A stretch of DNA of 64,000 nt from Paenibacillus pinihumi DSM 23905 = JCM 16419 (GTDB lineage Bacteria; Bacillota; Bacilli; Paenibacillales; Paenibacillaceae), in contig NZ_AULX01000020.1 in the NCBI RefSeq assembly GCF_000422505.1, positions 112,244-176,243 of the forward strand, written 5' to 3'. Under the pieces are notes generated by a model that saw nothing but the letters and a program-made list of their open reading frames with translations, was not told the DNA's origin and made no database searches. The position numbers were made by a program, and so were the translations under genes. Below are positions 54,701 to 64,000 of the stretch, one piece after another (the stretch's first letter is position 1; every line of letters begins with the position of its first letter).

Positions 54701-55687
54701 ATGATGACGACGAAACATATGGTCATTATCCATGGCCGTGACAAGAAGCCGACGGAAGAGGAAATGACACGTCTTGTACGTACATCCCTCATTGCCGGGT
54801 TGCGAAGAATTGACGAAGAAGCTGCTGCTGCTGTTGAAAGCGAAAGGATCAAGCTGACCTTTATCTATTACGGTGACATCAACAATGCTATTCTGATCAA
54901 GCATCACTGCGAGCTTCAAAATATTATGCAGGAAAAAAACGGGAACTGGTATGTATATGACGGCTTCTACGACCGAAATCTGGAACGGCTGCTTAATGTT
55001 CCGACAGATAAAATGACCAAAGAAGACTACGAGCTCTTTATGAGCAGCGCCGGACCCATAAAGTATTATGATGACCTGGCCCGGCTGGGCAGTCCCGTTC
55101 TCTCTTTTTTCGGCGGCGGTTCCACGGCGATCAAGGCATTGCTGCCGGATCTTGGGGCCTATCTGCTCAGCCGGGTCGTCGGATCACAGATCCGGGAACG
55201 GCTGCAGTGTCCACTCCGAAACATTATGGGCAGAAACGAGGATGTCGCGCTGATTTCACATAGCATGGGCTGCATGGTATCGTATGATGTGCTATGGAAG
55301 TTTTCCAGAATGAGCGAATACCGCTCACTTTGGGACAAGAAAGTGAATCTGTGGATGACACTTGGAAATCCGCTGGGTGAACCGGCAGTATTAAGCAATC
55401 TGTATGACGCCGATGAGCCAAAGGACGGTCGCTACCCGACAAATATTGTGGACTGGGTCAATATTAGCGCGCAGGATGACTACGTGGCCCACGACGGGGA
55501 TATCGCAGATGACTTCCGGCCGATGTTGGGTCAGAAGCTGATACGCAGCATTGAGGACTACCCCCGGATTTATACGTTTTGGCAGGAAAACTGCGGCAAG
55601 AGGAACCCCCATAATCTATTCGCCTACCTCAACCATCCCGTCGTTGCCAGACGGCTGGTGGACTGGATTCATACCGACAAATTCTGA
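54701..55687 (+). CDS. Alpha/beta-hydrolase-like protein, unknown
   Basis: A 328-residue soluble protein. An early strand with MVIIHGRDKKPTEEE matches an alpha/beta-hydrolase oxyanion loop, and VALISHSMGCMVSYDVLWKF around residue 195 is a clear nucleophile elbow (S-H-S-M-G). Candidate acid and histidine are in NISAQDDYVAHDGDIADDF. This fits a lipase- or PGAP1-like esterase. No signal peptide. ATG 54701 has AAGGAG directly upstream; a longer frame from 54671 lacks one. Substrate unknown. It is a single gene with its own terminator. Confidence 0.75.
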   Translation: MMTTKHMVIIHGRDKKPTEEEMTRLVRTSLIAGLRRIDEEAAAAVESERIKLTFIYYGDINNAILIKHHCELQNIMQEKNGNWYVYDGFYDRNLERLLNVPTDKMTKEDYELFMSSAGPIKYYDDLARLGSPVLSFFGGGSTAIKALLPDLGAYLLSRVVGSQIRERLQCPLRNIMGRNEDVALISHSMGCMVSYDVLWKFSRMSEYRSLWDKKVNLWMTLGNPLGEPAVLSNLYDADEPKDGRYPTNIVDWVNISAQDDYVAHDGDIADDFRPMLGQKLIRSIEDYPRIYTFWQENCGKRNPHNLFAYLNHPVVARRLVDWIHTDKF

Positions 55688-55701
55688 TGGATGGCAAAAG
55701 A

Positions 55702-55751
55702 AAAGACTTCACCATGCACAGGGGTCAATCCCCTCTTATGGCGAAGTCTTT
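55702..55751 (+). terminator. Terminator between the hydrolase-like gene and the ABC/NRPS operon
   Basis: AAAGACTTC-CCAT ... ATGG-GAAGTCTTT enclosing a second GGGG/CCCC hairpin. The A- and T-runs at its ends let it serve both converging units. Confidence 0.8.
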
Positions 55752-55869
55752 ATTCAATGCAATTGCATGTTGCGGATATTTCCCAGGGAATCCTATTCTT
55801 ATTCTTGCAGCCTTCAATTAGACTTTTAATCTACTATCCGATAGCAGATCTATGCCATGCCATCTCATG

Positions 55870-57663
55870 TTAAGCTTGACCATGCAGACCGGCATAATAA
55901 GCACCATGTTGAAGCAGACTGAGATGCGTACCGCTCTCTGCTACGATGCCTTCCTTCATGACGAAAATAATATCGGCATTCTCCACGGTCGATAAGCGGT
56001 GAGCCACCATGATGGTCGTCCGGCCCTCCATCAGTTGCTTCAATGCCTTTTGCACCCAGTGCTCCGACTCGGTATCCAGAGCTGATGTCGCTTCATCCAG
56101 CAGCAGGACGGGAGCGTTTTTCAGCAGTGCCCGGGCAATCGCTATGCGCTGACGCTGCCCGCCTGACAAGGATGATCCCCTTTCCCCCACCGTAGTCTGA
56201 TACTGATCCGGCAGCTCTTGGATGAAGTGATGAGCATAAGCGGCTTGCGCCGCGGCCACAACCTCCTCATGAGTAGCCTCCGGGTTGCCATATCGGATAT
56301 TGTCTTCAATTGTCCCGCTGAACAAAAATGCTTCCTGTGGCACATAAGCAATCAAACGGCGAATTTCCTCCAGTGTATATTGCCCGAACAATTTACCCCG
56401 AATCCGGATTTCGCCGCTGTCAATCGGGTAGAACCCGAGCAGCAGCTTGATGAGTGTACTCTTCCCGCTCCCGCTTGCACCTACGATAGCGGCAACTTGC
56501 CCGGGCTGCACCTGCAAGGATACCTTGCAAATAGCCGGTTCACCGGAGGCATAGGAGAATTCAACATCATTCAGTTCTACCATCACTTCGGCTATGCCCG
56601 CCTTGTTCAACTCTCCATGATTGTCCGCTGCTATGGATGCCGTTCCGGCAATAGTTCCACTCTTTAGGCTCAACCGCTCCGGCTCTTCTTCCTCGTTCAG
56701 CAGCTCATTAACCCGCTTTGCACCAGCCAATGAATTCTGGATTAGCGACATGGTTGAACCGACGTTCATAAAAGAATGAGTCAAATTAACTTGCAGAACA
56801 GCCAAAGCGGCTACCGCCCCCATCGTCATCAAGCCATAAGCGTATAACAGGCTCCCTATAACAATAATGCCGCAGAAGGTAATGTAACTAACCAAATGAT
56901 TGACCGCAGCCAGCATTCCCTTCTTGTGGGCGATACGGCTTGAAAGCTCCGTTACTTCCCCATTCAGCGTTTCATACTGTTCATAAATCGGCCGGATGCG
57001 AAACAGCTTCACCAACTGAATACCTGCCAAAAAGTCGGAAAACTTTTCTGTCATCCTTGCTGTCACCTGCAAATGACGATCGTATAGCGCCCGCACCTTA
57101 TTCACAAATCGCGTGCTAATATAGAAGGACAAAAGCAAAATAATCAAGGAGACTAAAGCGAACTGCCAATGTATGGTGAACATCAATACGACCGAGCCAA
57201 GGCTGATCATAATTTCAAGCAGCATGCCGAACAGAATGCCGCCATACGTCACTTCCAGAGTTGACACATCATTGTTCAGCCTGGAGAGCAATTCACCGTT
57301 ATGGGTCCGTTCAAGCTTGGACACCTGCATTTTACCCAGCTTTCGGTACAGCCGCTCTCGTACATCCATTAGTGTGAATTCCACACTGCGCTGGAACAGA
57401 TAAGTGAACGGCGGGGAAAACAGGTTCAACACTAGCATAGAGCCGCCAAGAATATACAAGCCCTGGTACATCAGTGAAATATCTTTCGTTTCCGCATAAT
57501 GGACCAGACTTTGTACCACCAGGCTAAAGGATAGAATAAACAGCGTATTTACAACGCCGCTTGTGAGCATGCCGATGTAGTACTGCAGCTTGCGCTGTCG
57601 GTTCATAAAATTCATCATGCCTGCAGTTTCTTTCCCGTATGCAATCAATTCGGACAGCTTCAT
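55870..57663 (-). CDS. ABC half-exporter B next to the NRPS
   Basis: A 597-residue transporter: six membrane helices (residues 25-310), then an ATPase domain with GASGSGKSTL, SLSGGQRQRIAIARALLKN, LLLDEATSALD and AHRLSTV, all canonical. Its ATG overlaps the stop of half-exporter A by four bases. Position at the end of an NRPS operon implies export of the peptide product (or self-resistance), probably as a heterodimer with half-exporter A; unlike the pair at 31-35 kb, both ATP sites look competent. Confidence 0.9.
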   Translation of the reverse strand: MKLSELIAYGKETAGMMNFMNRQRKLQYYIGMLTSGVVNTLFILSFSLVVQSLVHYAETKDISLMYQGLYILGGSMLVLNLFSPPFTYLFQRSVEFTLMDVRERLYRKLGKMQVSKLERTHNGELLSRLNNDVSTLEVTYGGILFGMLLEIMISLGSVVLMFTIHWQFALVSLIILLLSFYISTRFVNKVRALYDRHLQVTARMTEKFSDFLAGIQLVKLFRIRPIYEQYETLNGEVTELSSRIAHKKGMLAAVNHLVSYITFCGIIVIGSLLYAYGLMTMGAVAALAVLQVNLTHSFMNVGSTMSLIQNSLAGAKRVNELLNEEEEPERLSLKSGTIAGTASIAADNHGELNKAGIAEVMVELNDVEFSYASGEPAICKVSLQVQPGQVAAIVGASGSGKSTLIKLLLGFYPIDSGEIRIRGKLFGQYTLEEIRRLIAYVPQEAFLFSGTIEDNIRYGNPEATHEEVVAAAQAAYAHHFIQELPDQYQTTVGERGSSLSGGQRQRIAIARALLKNAPVLLLDEATSALDTESEHWVQKALKQLMEGRTTIMVAHRLSTVENADIIFVMKEGIVAESGTHLSLLQHGAYYAGLHGQA

Positions 57664-59501
57664 GAGCAGGCCACCTCCTCCCGTCCGGATGGTCCTGAAG
57701 TGAACTGGCGATGATAAAGGCTGGCATAAGCGCCGCCCTTGGCCAATAATTCCTCATGCGTTCCGGACTCGGCAATACTGCCGCCTTCCATCACCCAAAT
57801 TTCATCGGCATGCTGAATGGTGGACAGCCGGTGGGCAATGACGATCGTCGTCCGGCCTTTCATGAGCATATCCAGTGCTTGTTGAACGAGGTGCTCGGAT
57901 TCCGTATCCAAAGCGGATGTCGGTTCGTCAAGCAAAAGAATAGGCGAATCCTTCAAAATAGCGCGCGCGATCGTAATCCGCTGCCGCTGGCCTCCCGACA
58001 GCAGGCCCCCCCGCTCTCCGACCTCTGTCTGATACCCGTCAGGCAGCTCCATAATAAAGGAATGCGCATGAGCAGACTTGGCTGCTTGGACAATATCATC
58101 CAGAGAGGCATCTGATCTTCCATAGCCGATGTTGTCGGCAATCGTACCGCTGAACAAAAAGGCATCCTGTGTGACGACGGCAAGTGCAGACCGCAGTTCA
58201 TCCGGGTTCCAATCGGTGACAGCCCTGCCGAATACGCGGATTATACCCCCATCAGGCTGTATTTCATAAAATCCGCAGATCAGCTTGATTATCGTACTCT
58301 TGCCCCCTCCGCTGGCACCGACCAGCGCCACGGTTTTCCCTCTTTCCACTGTGAAACTCATGTTTCGGAGCAGCAGCGGCGAATCTTGCTCATAGGAAAA
58401 ACTGACCAGATCGAACCGGATGGGCGTTGTGCTTGGACCAACTTCATCATCAGGATCGCTTTCCATACGCTTTCCTTGCCTTTCTGCAGGCTGCAAAGCG
58501 ACATCATGTACCCGTTTCAACGCTCCGCCCATTTCGAACGTATGTGTCACTAGCGTTGGAATATTTTGCAGCGGCTCAAGGCATAAATTAAGCAGGTAAA
58601 GAAACGTAATCAGTTCCCCTGTGCTGAACACGCCTTTCGAAATCAAATAGCTGCCATATAAAACTGCGAAGACGACCGGGCTCATCATCAGTGTGAACAA
58701 GACAGGTGTAATGATGGCCTCCCTTTTGCTGACGGCAAGCCTCTTATGAAGCGTGAGCTGCAGTAGCGATTCATAGGAACGGAACAGCAAGCCTTGCAGC
58801 AGATAGCTTTTAACCAGGACCATCCCGTTTAGCGTATCCTGTGCGATCGCATTCATTTGACCTGTGCTCGCCTGGGCTTCCTCCGTCAGCTGCTGCAGCT
58901 GCTTTCCGATCCATTGTGATACGAATAATGAAACCGGGACAAGCAGCACGCTCAGCAGCACCAGCTCCCATCGTATCCACAGTAAATAAGTAAAGCAGCC
59001 GATAAACAGCAGCGGATGATAAAACCATTGCGGCAAATCGCGAATGATAAACTGGCTAATGAGCTGCATGTCATTCGTCAGACGGGATACCATGTCGCCT
59101 GAATGCTGCTTTTCAAGGTAGTGAACCGGAAGCCTGCCGATATGCCGCATCATATGATTGCGCGCATCTCTCATCGCTCGTGCGCCCGCTTTTTCAATGC
59201 CGTACACCATCATGTATTTCGCCGGCACTCCGACCGCAATAACAACAAGCACCATATACACAGTTTGGACAACGAGACTGCCGTCCCCCTGTTCCGCCTT
59301 GGAAGTCAACTGCTGAATCAGACTGCCAGTCCATATTTCAATCGAAGCCGCGGCAACGGCACATAGAATCCCGGCTATCATCCAGCCCGTATGTTTCTTG
59401 GCGAACGATACAAGCCATAACACCGACCTCCACAGGGCAAACGTCCCTTTTTCTTTGCGCTGGACCACTCTACTTGTCTCCCCTTTTGTTCCCCATGTCA
59501 C
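57660..59501 (-). CDS. ABC half-exporter A next to the NRPS
   Basis: A 613-residue half-transporter with six membrane helices and canonical ATPase motifs GASGGGKSTI, LLSGGQRQRITIARAILKD, LLLDEPTSALD and AHRLSTI. It starts 120 bp after the NRPS stop, so it is probably on the same transcript, and overlaps half-exporter B. It has a variable acidic linker (ESDPDDEVGPSTT) between the membrane and ATPase domains. Confidence 0.9.
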   Translation of the reverse strand: MTWGTKGETSRVVQRKEKGTFALWRSVLWLVSFAKKHTGWMIAGILCAVAAASIEIWTGSLIQQLTSKAEQGDGSLVVQTVYMVLVVIAVGVPAKYMMVYGIEKAGARAMRDARNHMMRHIGRLPVHYLEKQHSGDMVSRLTNDMQLISQFIIRDLPQWFYHPLLFIGCFTYLLWIRWELVLLSVLLVPVSLFVSQWIGKQLQQLTEEAQASTGQMNAIAQDTLNGMVLVKSYLLQGLLFRSYESLLQLTLHKRLAVSKREAIITPVLFTLMMSPVVFAVLYGSYLISKGVFSTGELITFLYLLNLCLEPLQNIPTLVTHTFEMGGALKRVHDVALQPAERQGKRMESDPDDEVGPSTTPIRFDLVSFSYEQDSPLLLRNMSFTVERGKTVALVGASGGGKSTIIKLICGFYEIQPDGGIIRVFGRAVTDWNPDELRSALAVVTQDAFLFSGTIADNIGYGRSDASLDDIVQAAKSAHAHSFIMELPDGYQTEVGERGGLLSGGQRQRITIARAILKDSPILLLDEPTSALDTESEHLVQQALDMLMKGRTTIVIAHRLSTIQHADEIWVMEGGSIAESGTHEELLAKGGAYASLYHRQFTSGPSGREEVACS

Positions 59502-59621
59502 GGCAAACCGCTCACAAACCGCCCCAGTTGGCTCAATTCTTCATGCTGCCGCTCTGAAAGTTGCGGTTTGCGAGCATGGTGTGCATTCCGTTAATTTTCC
59601 TTCATTAGGCAATATTGGAGT

Positions 59622-62600
59622 TTACGCTTGATGGGCAACCAGTGTTTGCTCAAGAATGTGCTGTACGATCGATTGAATGACGGTGACGTTCATCTCCAAG
59701 TATGGAGACGTCAACACATCTTCATGGGTACCGCGAATGCTATACTCAATATAACTTCCGCAAGTTGCCTCCTCCCATGTAGCAACCCGGACTCCGTCTG
59801 CACGATTCACTTCGGACGGTTCCGCTATTAAGGCATGAATGTTCGCGCTGATTGTGCCCGTATTTATTAATTCGGTGGCATACGACCAGTAGGCGCGCAT
59901 TTTTTTCTTGACTTGATCGCGCAAAAGGGGCTGATGAACGAGCAGTTCCTTCAGTTCATGCACACCTTCAATCATCTGATCCATATCACTATCGAACTCG
60001 TCCACTTCAAGCGCCATCAACTTGCGCAAAGAATCAATCATGATGACATCCGATACCGGGCATCCCCTTTGCTCCAGCGCCCTGGCAACTTCATAGGTCA
60101 GGTTGCCGCCCAGGGAATAGCCAAGCAGCACATAAGGTGCCTCCGGCTGGACTGCAATTACGGCATCCGCATACCGGGTGGCCAATTCCTCCGGGGTGTA
60201 GGCGTCATCGATAAAATCGATGCCATGGAGGATGCAATGATGTTCAAGCTGCTTCGCCAGTTCCAAATAACTGAGCCCATAGCCCAGGCCCGGAGGGAGG
60301 CAGAATACATTGAGCTTGCCGCTTTCGTTTAATTGCATAAATGGATTGCCTGATCTCCCTGCCAGCCCGTATTTCATCATCTCGAATGCCATGGCTTCAA
60401 TGGTCGGCTGACGGAACACGCTGTGTATTGGGATTTCGACTGCAGTCTCCGTATAGACGCGCTCCACCAGCTGCATCAAACTTAAGGAATGCCCTCCCAG
60501 TTCGAAGAAATTATCCTTCACGCCGATCTGTGCAAGTCCGAGCACCTCTTGCCATATACGGGCGAGCAGCGCTTCCTGCGGCGTGCGCGGAGCGATGTGC
60601 TCAGTTGCGCTCTGCACATGGGCTTCCGGTGCCGGAAGCGCCTTGCGATTGACCTTGCCGTTCGGGGAGAGCGGCAGCTTGTCAAGCGGCATGAAATAAG
60701 ATGGGATCATATAACCCGGCAGCTGCTGCGTGAGTGCGCTCCGGAGCTCTCCCGCTGTGATCTGGCTGGCCGCAACGTAATAAGCACACAACCGCTTCTG
60801 TCCGTCTTCTTCCTCTCTGACGACAACGACAGCTTCCTGGATTGCCTCCAGTGCCAATATATGCGACTCAATTTCGCCCAGCTCGATCCGGTAGCCGCGT
60901 ATTTTTACCTGATCGTCAATCCGTCCTGCATATTCGATCGTGCCGTCTGGAAGCCATCTCGCCAGATCGCCTGTACGATACATTCGCTCACCCGGCACAA
61001 ATGGGTTGTCCACAAACTTCGCGGCCGTCAAATCCGGGCGGTTCAGATATCCTACGGCCACGCCATCACCAGCTACGCATAGCTCTCCGGCCACGCCAAT
61101 CGGCTGCAGGGCGTCGTCCCGTCCAACAATATAAATCGCCGTGTTGCTGATGGGACGCCCGATCGGTATCGTGACGGCACTATCTGCAACTTCATCTATG
61201 TTGAAGCATGTTGCGAATACAGTGCTCTCTGTCGGGCCGTATACATGCTTGAGCCTGCCTGGTCCCAAATGCTTGAGCGCCTTGCGAACGTGGTTTACAG
61301 AGACGCGTTCTCCGCCAAACAGAATCGCACGCGTATAGCGCAGACTGTCCGCTTTCAGATCAACAAGCACATTAAAATATGCAGTAGTAATGAACATGAC
61401 CGAAATCCGTTCGCTTTCGATCGTGTCTGCAAGCTTCCCTGCGTCCAGCAGCACTTCCCGTGATATGAGAACCAGCTTCGCCCCATTAAGCAGCGCGCCG
61501 AATATATCGAAGGTCGAACCGTCAAACGCATAGCTCGATAATTGCAGTACGATGTCGCGCTGATCGATTTCGATATAATTCGTATCCCGCACGACCCTCA
61601 CGATATTGCGGTGGGTTGTCAAATTCCCTTTCGGTGTTCCTGTCGTTCCCGACGTATAGATCACGTATGCGAGATCGGAAGCCCCGCTCTGCGGTTCCAG
61701 ATTCGTTTCATTTGCATGATAGGAAGCCTCGTCATCAACAAGGACAACTAAGCAATCCGCCGGAACATGATTCTCCTGCAAATGCCGCTGCACGACCAGA
61801 ATGCCGGCTCCCGAATCCTGAAGCATATAGCGAATACGATCCTCCGGATATTCCGGATCGATCGGCACATACGCACCTCCTGCCTTCAGGATCGCCATAA
61901 TGGCAACGATCATGTCCGGTGAACGATCCGTCATCACGCCTACAAATTGTCCGGCTTTCACACCCTTATCCCTTAACGTTCTCGCCAAACGATTCGCCCG
62001 CCCGTTCAGTTCCCGGTACGTAAAGCGTGCATCACCCAGCTCGACGGCTACGGCCTCGGGCAATCTTGCCGCTACTTCCTCAAACAATTGCGGAATGCTC
62101 TTCTCGCCCGGATAATTCGTAGCCGTATTGTTGAACGATACGCGTACCTTTTCTTCTTCGGCCGTGCCCATCATGTTCAGCGATGCCAGTCTCATATGCG
62201 GGTCCGCAATAATCGCGTCAATCAACTGCACGAAATGCTCGCCGATACGCTGCGCCGTCTCGTGTGCATAAAGGGAAGTCGCAAAGCTGAGGCCGCAATA
62301 GATGCCCTCCACGCTCTCTTCCGCATGGAAAGTCAGGTCAAACTTCGCAACCGCATGAGTATGCGGATACGGGCTCATTTGAAGCCCCTGGATTTCAACA
62401 CCGCCCTGCTGTGCATGCTCTACGCTAAAGATTGTATCGAACACCGGATTACGGCTCATATCACGCGACGATTGAACCTTCTCGACCAGTGTTTCGAACG
62501 GGTAATCCTGATTCTCAAATGCAGCAAGCGCCGTGTCCTTCACCTCTGCCATCAGCTCTGCAAACGTCTTCTCTCCTGCCGGATAATTGCGGATGGCCAG

Positions 62601-64000
62601 CGTATTGACGAACATCCCGATCAACGGCTCCAGCTCCGTCTGGTTGCGGCCTGCAATCGGAGTTCCAATAATGATGTCCTCCTGGGCCGTGTATTTGTGG
62701 AGCAATGTGGTATAGGCAGCGAGCAGTACCATGTATAAGGTTGCGCCATGTTCTGCTGCTAACCGGTTCAAATGCTCTGTTTGCTCTTTATTCAGGGCAA
62801 ACAAGGTAACATCACCTTCGAATTGCTGGACAGCCGGACGTACAAAGTCGGTTGGCATCTCCAGCGTCGGCAGTTCTCCTGATAACTGGTGCATCCAGTA
62901 GGATTCCTGTTTCGCCAGTCTGTCTGTATATTCAGCGGTTTGCTGCCAGGCTGCGTAATCCTTGTACTGGATACGCAGCTTCGGCAATGACTCTCCTGCG
63001 TAGAGCCGGGCGAATTCATTCACCAGAATGCCCATCGTTACGCCATCGGAAATAATATGATGCATGTCGAACATCAAAATATGGCGCTCATTCCCTGTCT
63101 TGATCAATCCCGCTCTCAGCAACGGTGCTTCCTGAAGCTGGAAGGGACGCACGAACTGCCCGATCAGTGCCTCAGCCTCCTCGTCTTCTGCGGCCTGATA
63201 ATACTGGACCCTAAACTCTACGTGCGCATGAATGCGTTGCACAGGTTCCCCGCGAACGGTCCCGAAGCTCGTTCGAAGCGATTCATGCCGGTCAAGGAGT
63301 TTCTGGAACGCTGCTTCAAACCGTACGCGGTCCAATGCTCCTTCGAGGATCAAGACGCCAGGCATATTATAGCTTAGCTCGGCTCCAGCCAGTTGGCTGA
63401 TGATGAACAGACGCTTTTGTGCCGAAGACAGCGGGTAATATTCTCTTTCATCGGCAAGCGGTATTTCCGCATACATTTGTTTCTCCAGTTCTGTTATGGC
63501 CTCTGCCATCTCTTCGATGGTCGGGTGGCGGAACACGCCGCGGAGCGGGAAGTTGACGTTCAATTCCTTGTACAGCCTGCTGACGAGTGTCGTCGCCCGC
63601 AGCGAGTGGCCCCCCAGCTCGAAGAAGTTGTCCTTTACCCCTACGCTTGGCAGTCCCAGTACCCCCTGCCAGATGCCTGCCAGCTTCGCTTCCGTCTCCG
63701 TGCGCGGTGCCACGAACTCGGCTCCGGTCTCGATCCCGCCTTCCGGCTCCGGCAGCGCACGACGGTCAATCTTCCCGTTCGGCGTCAGCGGCAGCCGCTC
63801 CAGCTGGACGAAGTACGATGGAATCATATACCCCGGCAGCTCCTGCGCAAGGGCTGCACGCAACTCTCCGGCGGCTAACGGATGCTCGGCTGCATAATAC
63901 GCGCATAGCTGCTTTTGCCCCGCATGGTCCTCCAGCGCCACCACTGTGGCCTCCTGCACCGCAGGCACATGCAGCAGCTGTGATTCCACCTCGCCCAGCT
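59622..64000 (-). CDS. Nonribosomal peptide synthetase, C-terminal part (A-PCP-C-A-PCP-TE), cut by window edge
   Basis: The last 1459 codons of an NRPS; the rest lies beyond 64000. Domains in order: end of an adenylation domain (LPLTPNGKIDRRALP), a carrier (FFELGGHSL, near 63601-63630), a condensation domain with intact HHIISDG (near 63040-63066), a full adenylation domain (YTSGTTGTPKG near 61626-61658; VYGPTEST), a carrier (LGGHSL near 60483-60500) and a type I thioesterase (catalytic Ser in GYSLGG near 60108-60122). No epimerisation domain is seen. Residues lining the last adenylation pocket read D-G-F-F-L-G-V-V-F-K, one change from the isoleucine code D-G-F-F-L-G-V-V-Y-K, so the final residue is predicted to be isoleucine (or valine). 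The thioesterase releases the peptide. Two ABC half-exporters follow. Confidence 0.95.
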   Translation of the reverse strand, partial: LGEVESQLLHVPAVQEATVVALEDHAGQKQLCAYYAAEHPLAAGELRAALAQELPGYMIPSYFVQLERLPLTPNGKIDRRALPEPEGGIETGAEFVAPRTETEAKLAGIWQGVLGLPSVGVKDNFFELGGHSLRATTLVSRLYKELNVNFPLRGVFRHPTIEEMAEAITELEKQMYAEIPLADEREYYPLSSAQKRLFIISQLAGAELSYNMPGVLILEGALDRVRFEAAFQKLLDRHESLRTSFGTVRGEPVQRIHAHVEFRVQYYQAAEDEEAEALIGQFVRPFQLQEAPLLRAGLIKTGNERHILMFDMHHIISDGVTMGILVNEFARLYAGESLPKLRIQYKDYAAWQQTAEYTDRLAKQESYWMHQLSGELPTLEMPTDFVRPAVQQFEGDVTLFALNKEQTEHLNRLAAEHGATLYMVLLAAYTTLLHKYTAQEDIIIGTPIAGRNQTELEPLIGMFVNTLAIRNYPAGEKTFAELMAEVKDTALAAFENQDYPFETLVEKVQSSRDMSRNPVFDTIFSVEHAQQGGVEIQGLQMSPYPHTHAVAKFDLTFHAEESVEGIYCGLSFATSLYAHETAQRIGEHFVQLIDAIIADPHMRLASLNMMGTAEEEKVRVSFNNTATNYPGEKSIPQLFEEVAARLPEAVAVELGDARFTYRELNGRANRLARTLRDKGVKAGQFVGVMTDRSPDMIVAIMAILKAGGAYVPIDPEYPEDRIRYMLQDSGAGILVVQRHLQENHVPADCLVVLVDDEASYHANETNLEPQSGASDLAYVIYTSGTTGTPKGNLTTHRNIVRVVRDTNYIEIDQRDIVLQLSSYAFDGSTFDIFGALLNGAKLVLISREVLLDAGKLADTIESERISVMFITTAYFNVLVDLKADSLRYTRAILFGGERVSVNHVRKALKHLGPGRLKHVYGPTESTVFATCFNIDEVADSAVTIPIGRPISNTAIYIVGRDDALQPIGVAGELCVAGDGVAVGYLNRPDLTAAKFVDNPFVPGERMYRTGDLARWLPDGTIEYAGRIDDQVKIRGYRIELGEIESHILALEAIQEAVVVVREEEDGQKRLCAYYVAASQITAGELRSALTQQLPGYMIPSYFMPLDKLPLSPNGKVNRKALPAPEAHVQSATEHIAPRTPQEALLARIWQEVLGLAQIGVKDNFFELGGHSLSLMQLVERVYTETAVEIPIHSVFRQPTIEAMAFEMMKYGLAGRSGNPFMQLNESGKLNVFCLPPGLGYGLSYLELAKQLEHHCILHGIDFIDDAYTPEELATRYADAVIAVQPEAPYVLLGYSLGGNLTYEVARALEQRGCPVSDVIMIDSLRKLMALEVDEFDSDMDQMIEGVHELKELLVHQPLLRDQVKKKMRAYWSYATELINTGTISANIHALIAEPSEVNRADGVRVATWEEATCGSYIEYSIRGTHEDVLTSPYLEMNVTVIQSIVQHILEQTLVAHQA

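Noticed and set aside
1..64000. tRNA or rRNA genes
   Set aside because: Scanning by eye found no cloverleaf-like sequence with the T-loop GGTTCGA pattern or rRNA sequence; a tRNA finder was not available.

Overview
The window looks like a stretch of a spore-forming Bacillota chromosome, most probably Paenibacillus or a close relative. The reasons are two complete gerA-type germinant-receptor operons, a sporulation-type diadenylate cyclase (CdaS-like), a bacillibactin-type Btr regulator, a Bm3R1/FatR-CYP102 pair, a T-box-controlled thrS, Bacillus-type ribosome binding sites and roughly balanced GC. No rRNA or tRNA gene was seen. Species assignment is inference.

Layout. 1-7.4 kb: a fatty-acid-responsive CYP102 P450 (cut by the window edge) behind its TetR repressor with two copies of a perfect operator; a DUF1349 protein and a luciferase-like flavin oxidoreductase; a tandem-MerR regulator divergent from a UvrA2-type ABC protein. 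7.4-8.6 kb: a transposase scrap and CRISPR array 1. 8.8-14.6 kb: thrS with promoter and T-box, a CBS-domain CNNM/CorC membrane protein, a membrane metallophosphoesterase and a VTT-domain protein. 14.8-24.2 kb: germination operon 1 (B-A-C order), a VanX-like lipoprotein, an AarF/UbiB kinase with a phasin-like partner, and CopA. 24.5-29.5 kb: a Fur-box-bounded siderophore uptake operon (Btr-like regulator, two permeases, binding lipoprotein, no ATPase). 29.6-31.1 kb: CRISPR array 2 and a strongly structured gene-free stretch. 31.2-35.3 kb: a MarR-regulated heterodimeric ABC exporter. 35.4-39.2 kb: germination operon 2 (A-C-B order). 39.3-49.7 kb: a mix of oxidoreductase, acetyltransferase, XPD/DinG-type helicase, DinB-like protein, a cheB relic, P-loop kinase plus CYTH phosphatase, cdaS, a YdjC/ChbG deacetylase and a radical SAM/SPASM protein. 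49.8-52.1 kb: a BlaI/M56 signalling pair that appears to share an operator with a DUF3105 membrane protein. 52.1-55.7 kb: a frameshifted SLH-domain gene, an unusual IMP dehydrogenase resembling the Tritrichomonas enzyme, and an alpha/beta-hydrolase-like protein. 55.9-64 kb: the 3' end of a nonribosomal peptide synthetase (last module predicted to load isoleucine, then a thioesterase) followed by two ABC half-exporters, presumably for the product.

The two CRISPR arrays (12 and 14 repeats) have the same 32-nt repeat of the type I-C kind, are both read leftward, and share a 64-bp leader block placed exactly 120 bp from the first repeat in each; no cas gene lies in the window. I found no wholly unknown multi-gene system that I can prove. 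The least conventional candidates are the BlaI-M56-DUF3105 regulon, the CRISPR leader block and hairpin terminal repeat, the tandem-MerR/UvrA2 pair, and a MarR gene that seems to start at ATT.
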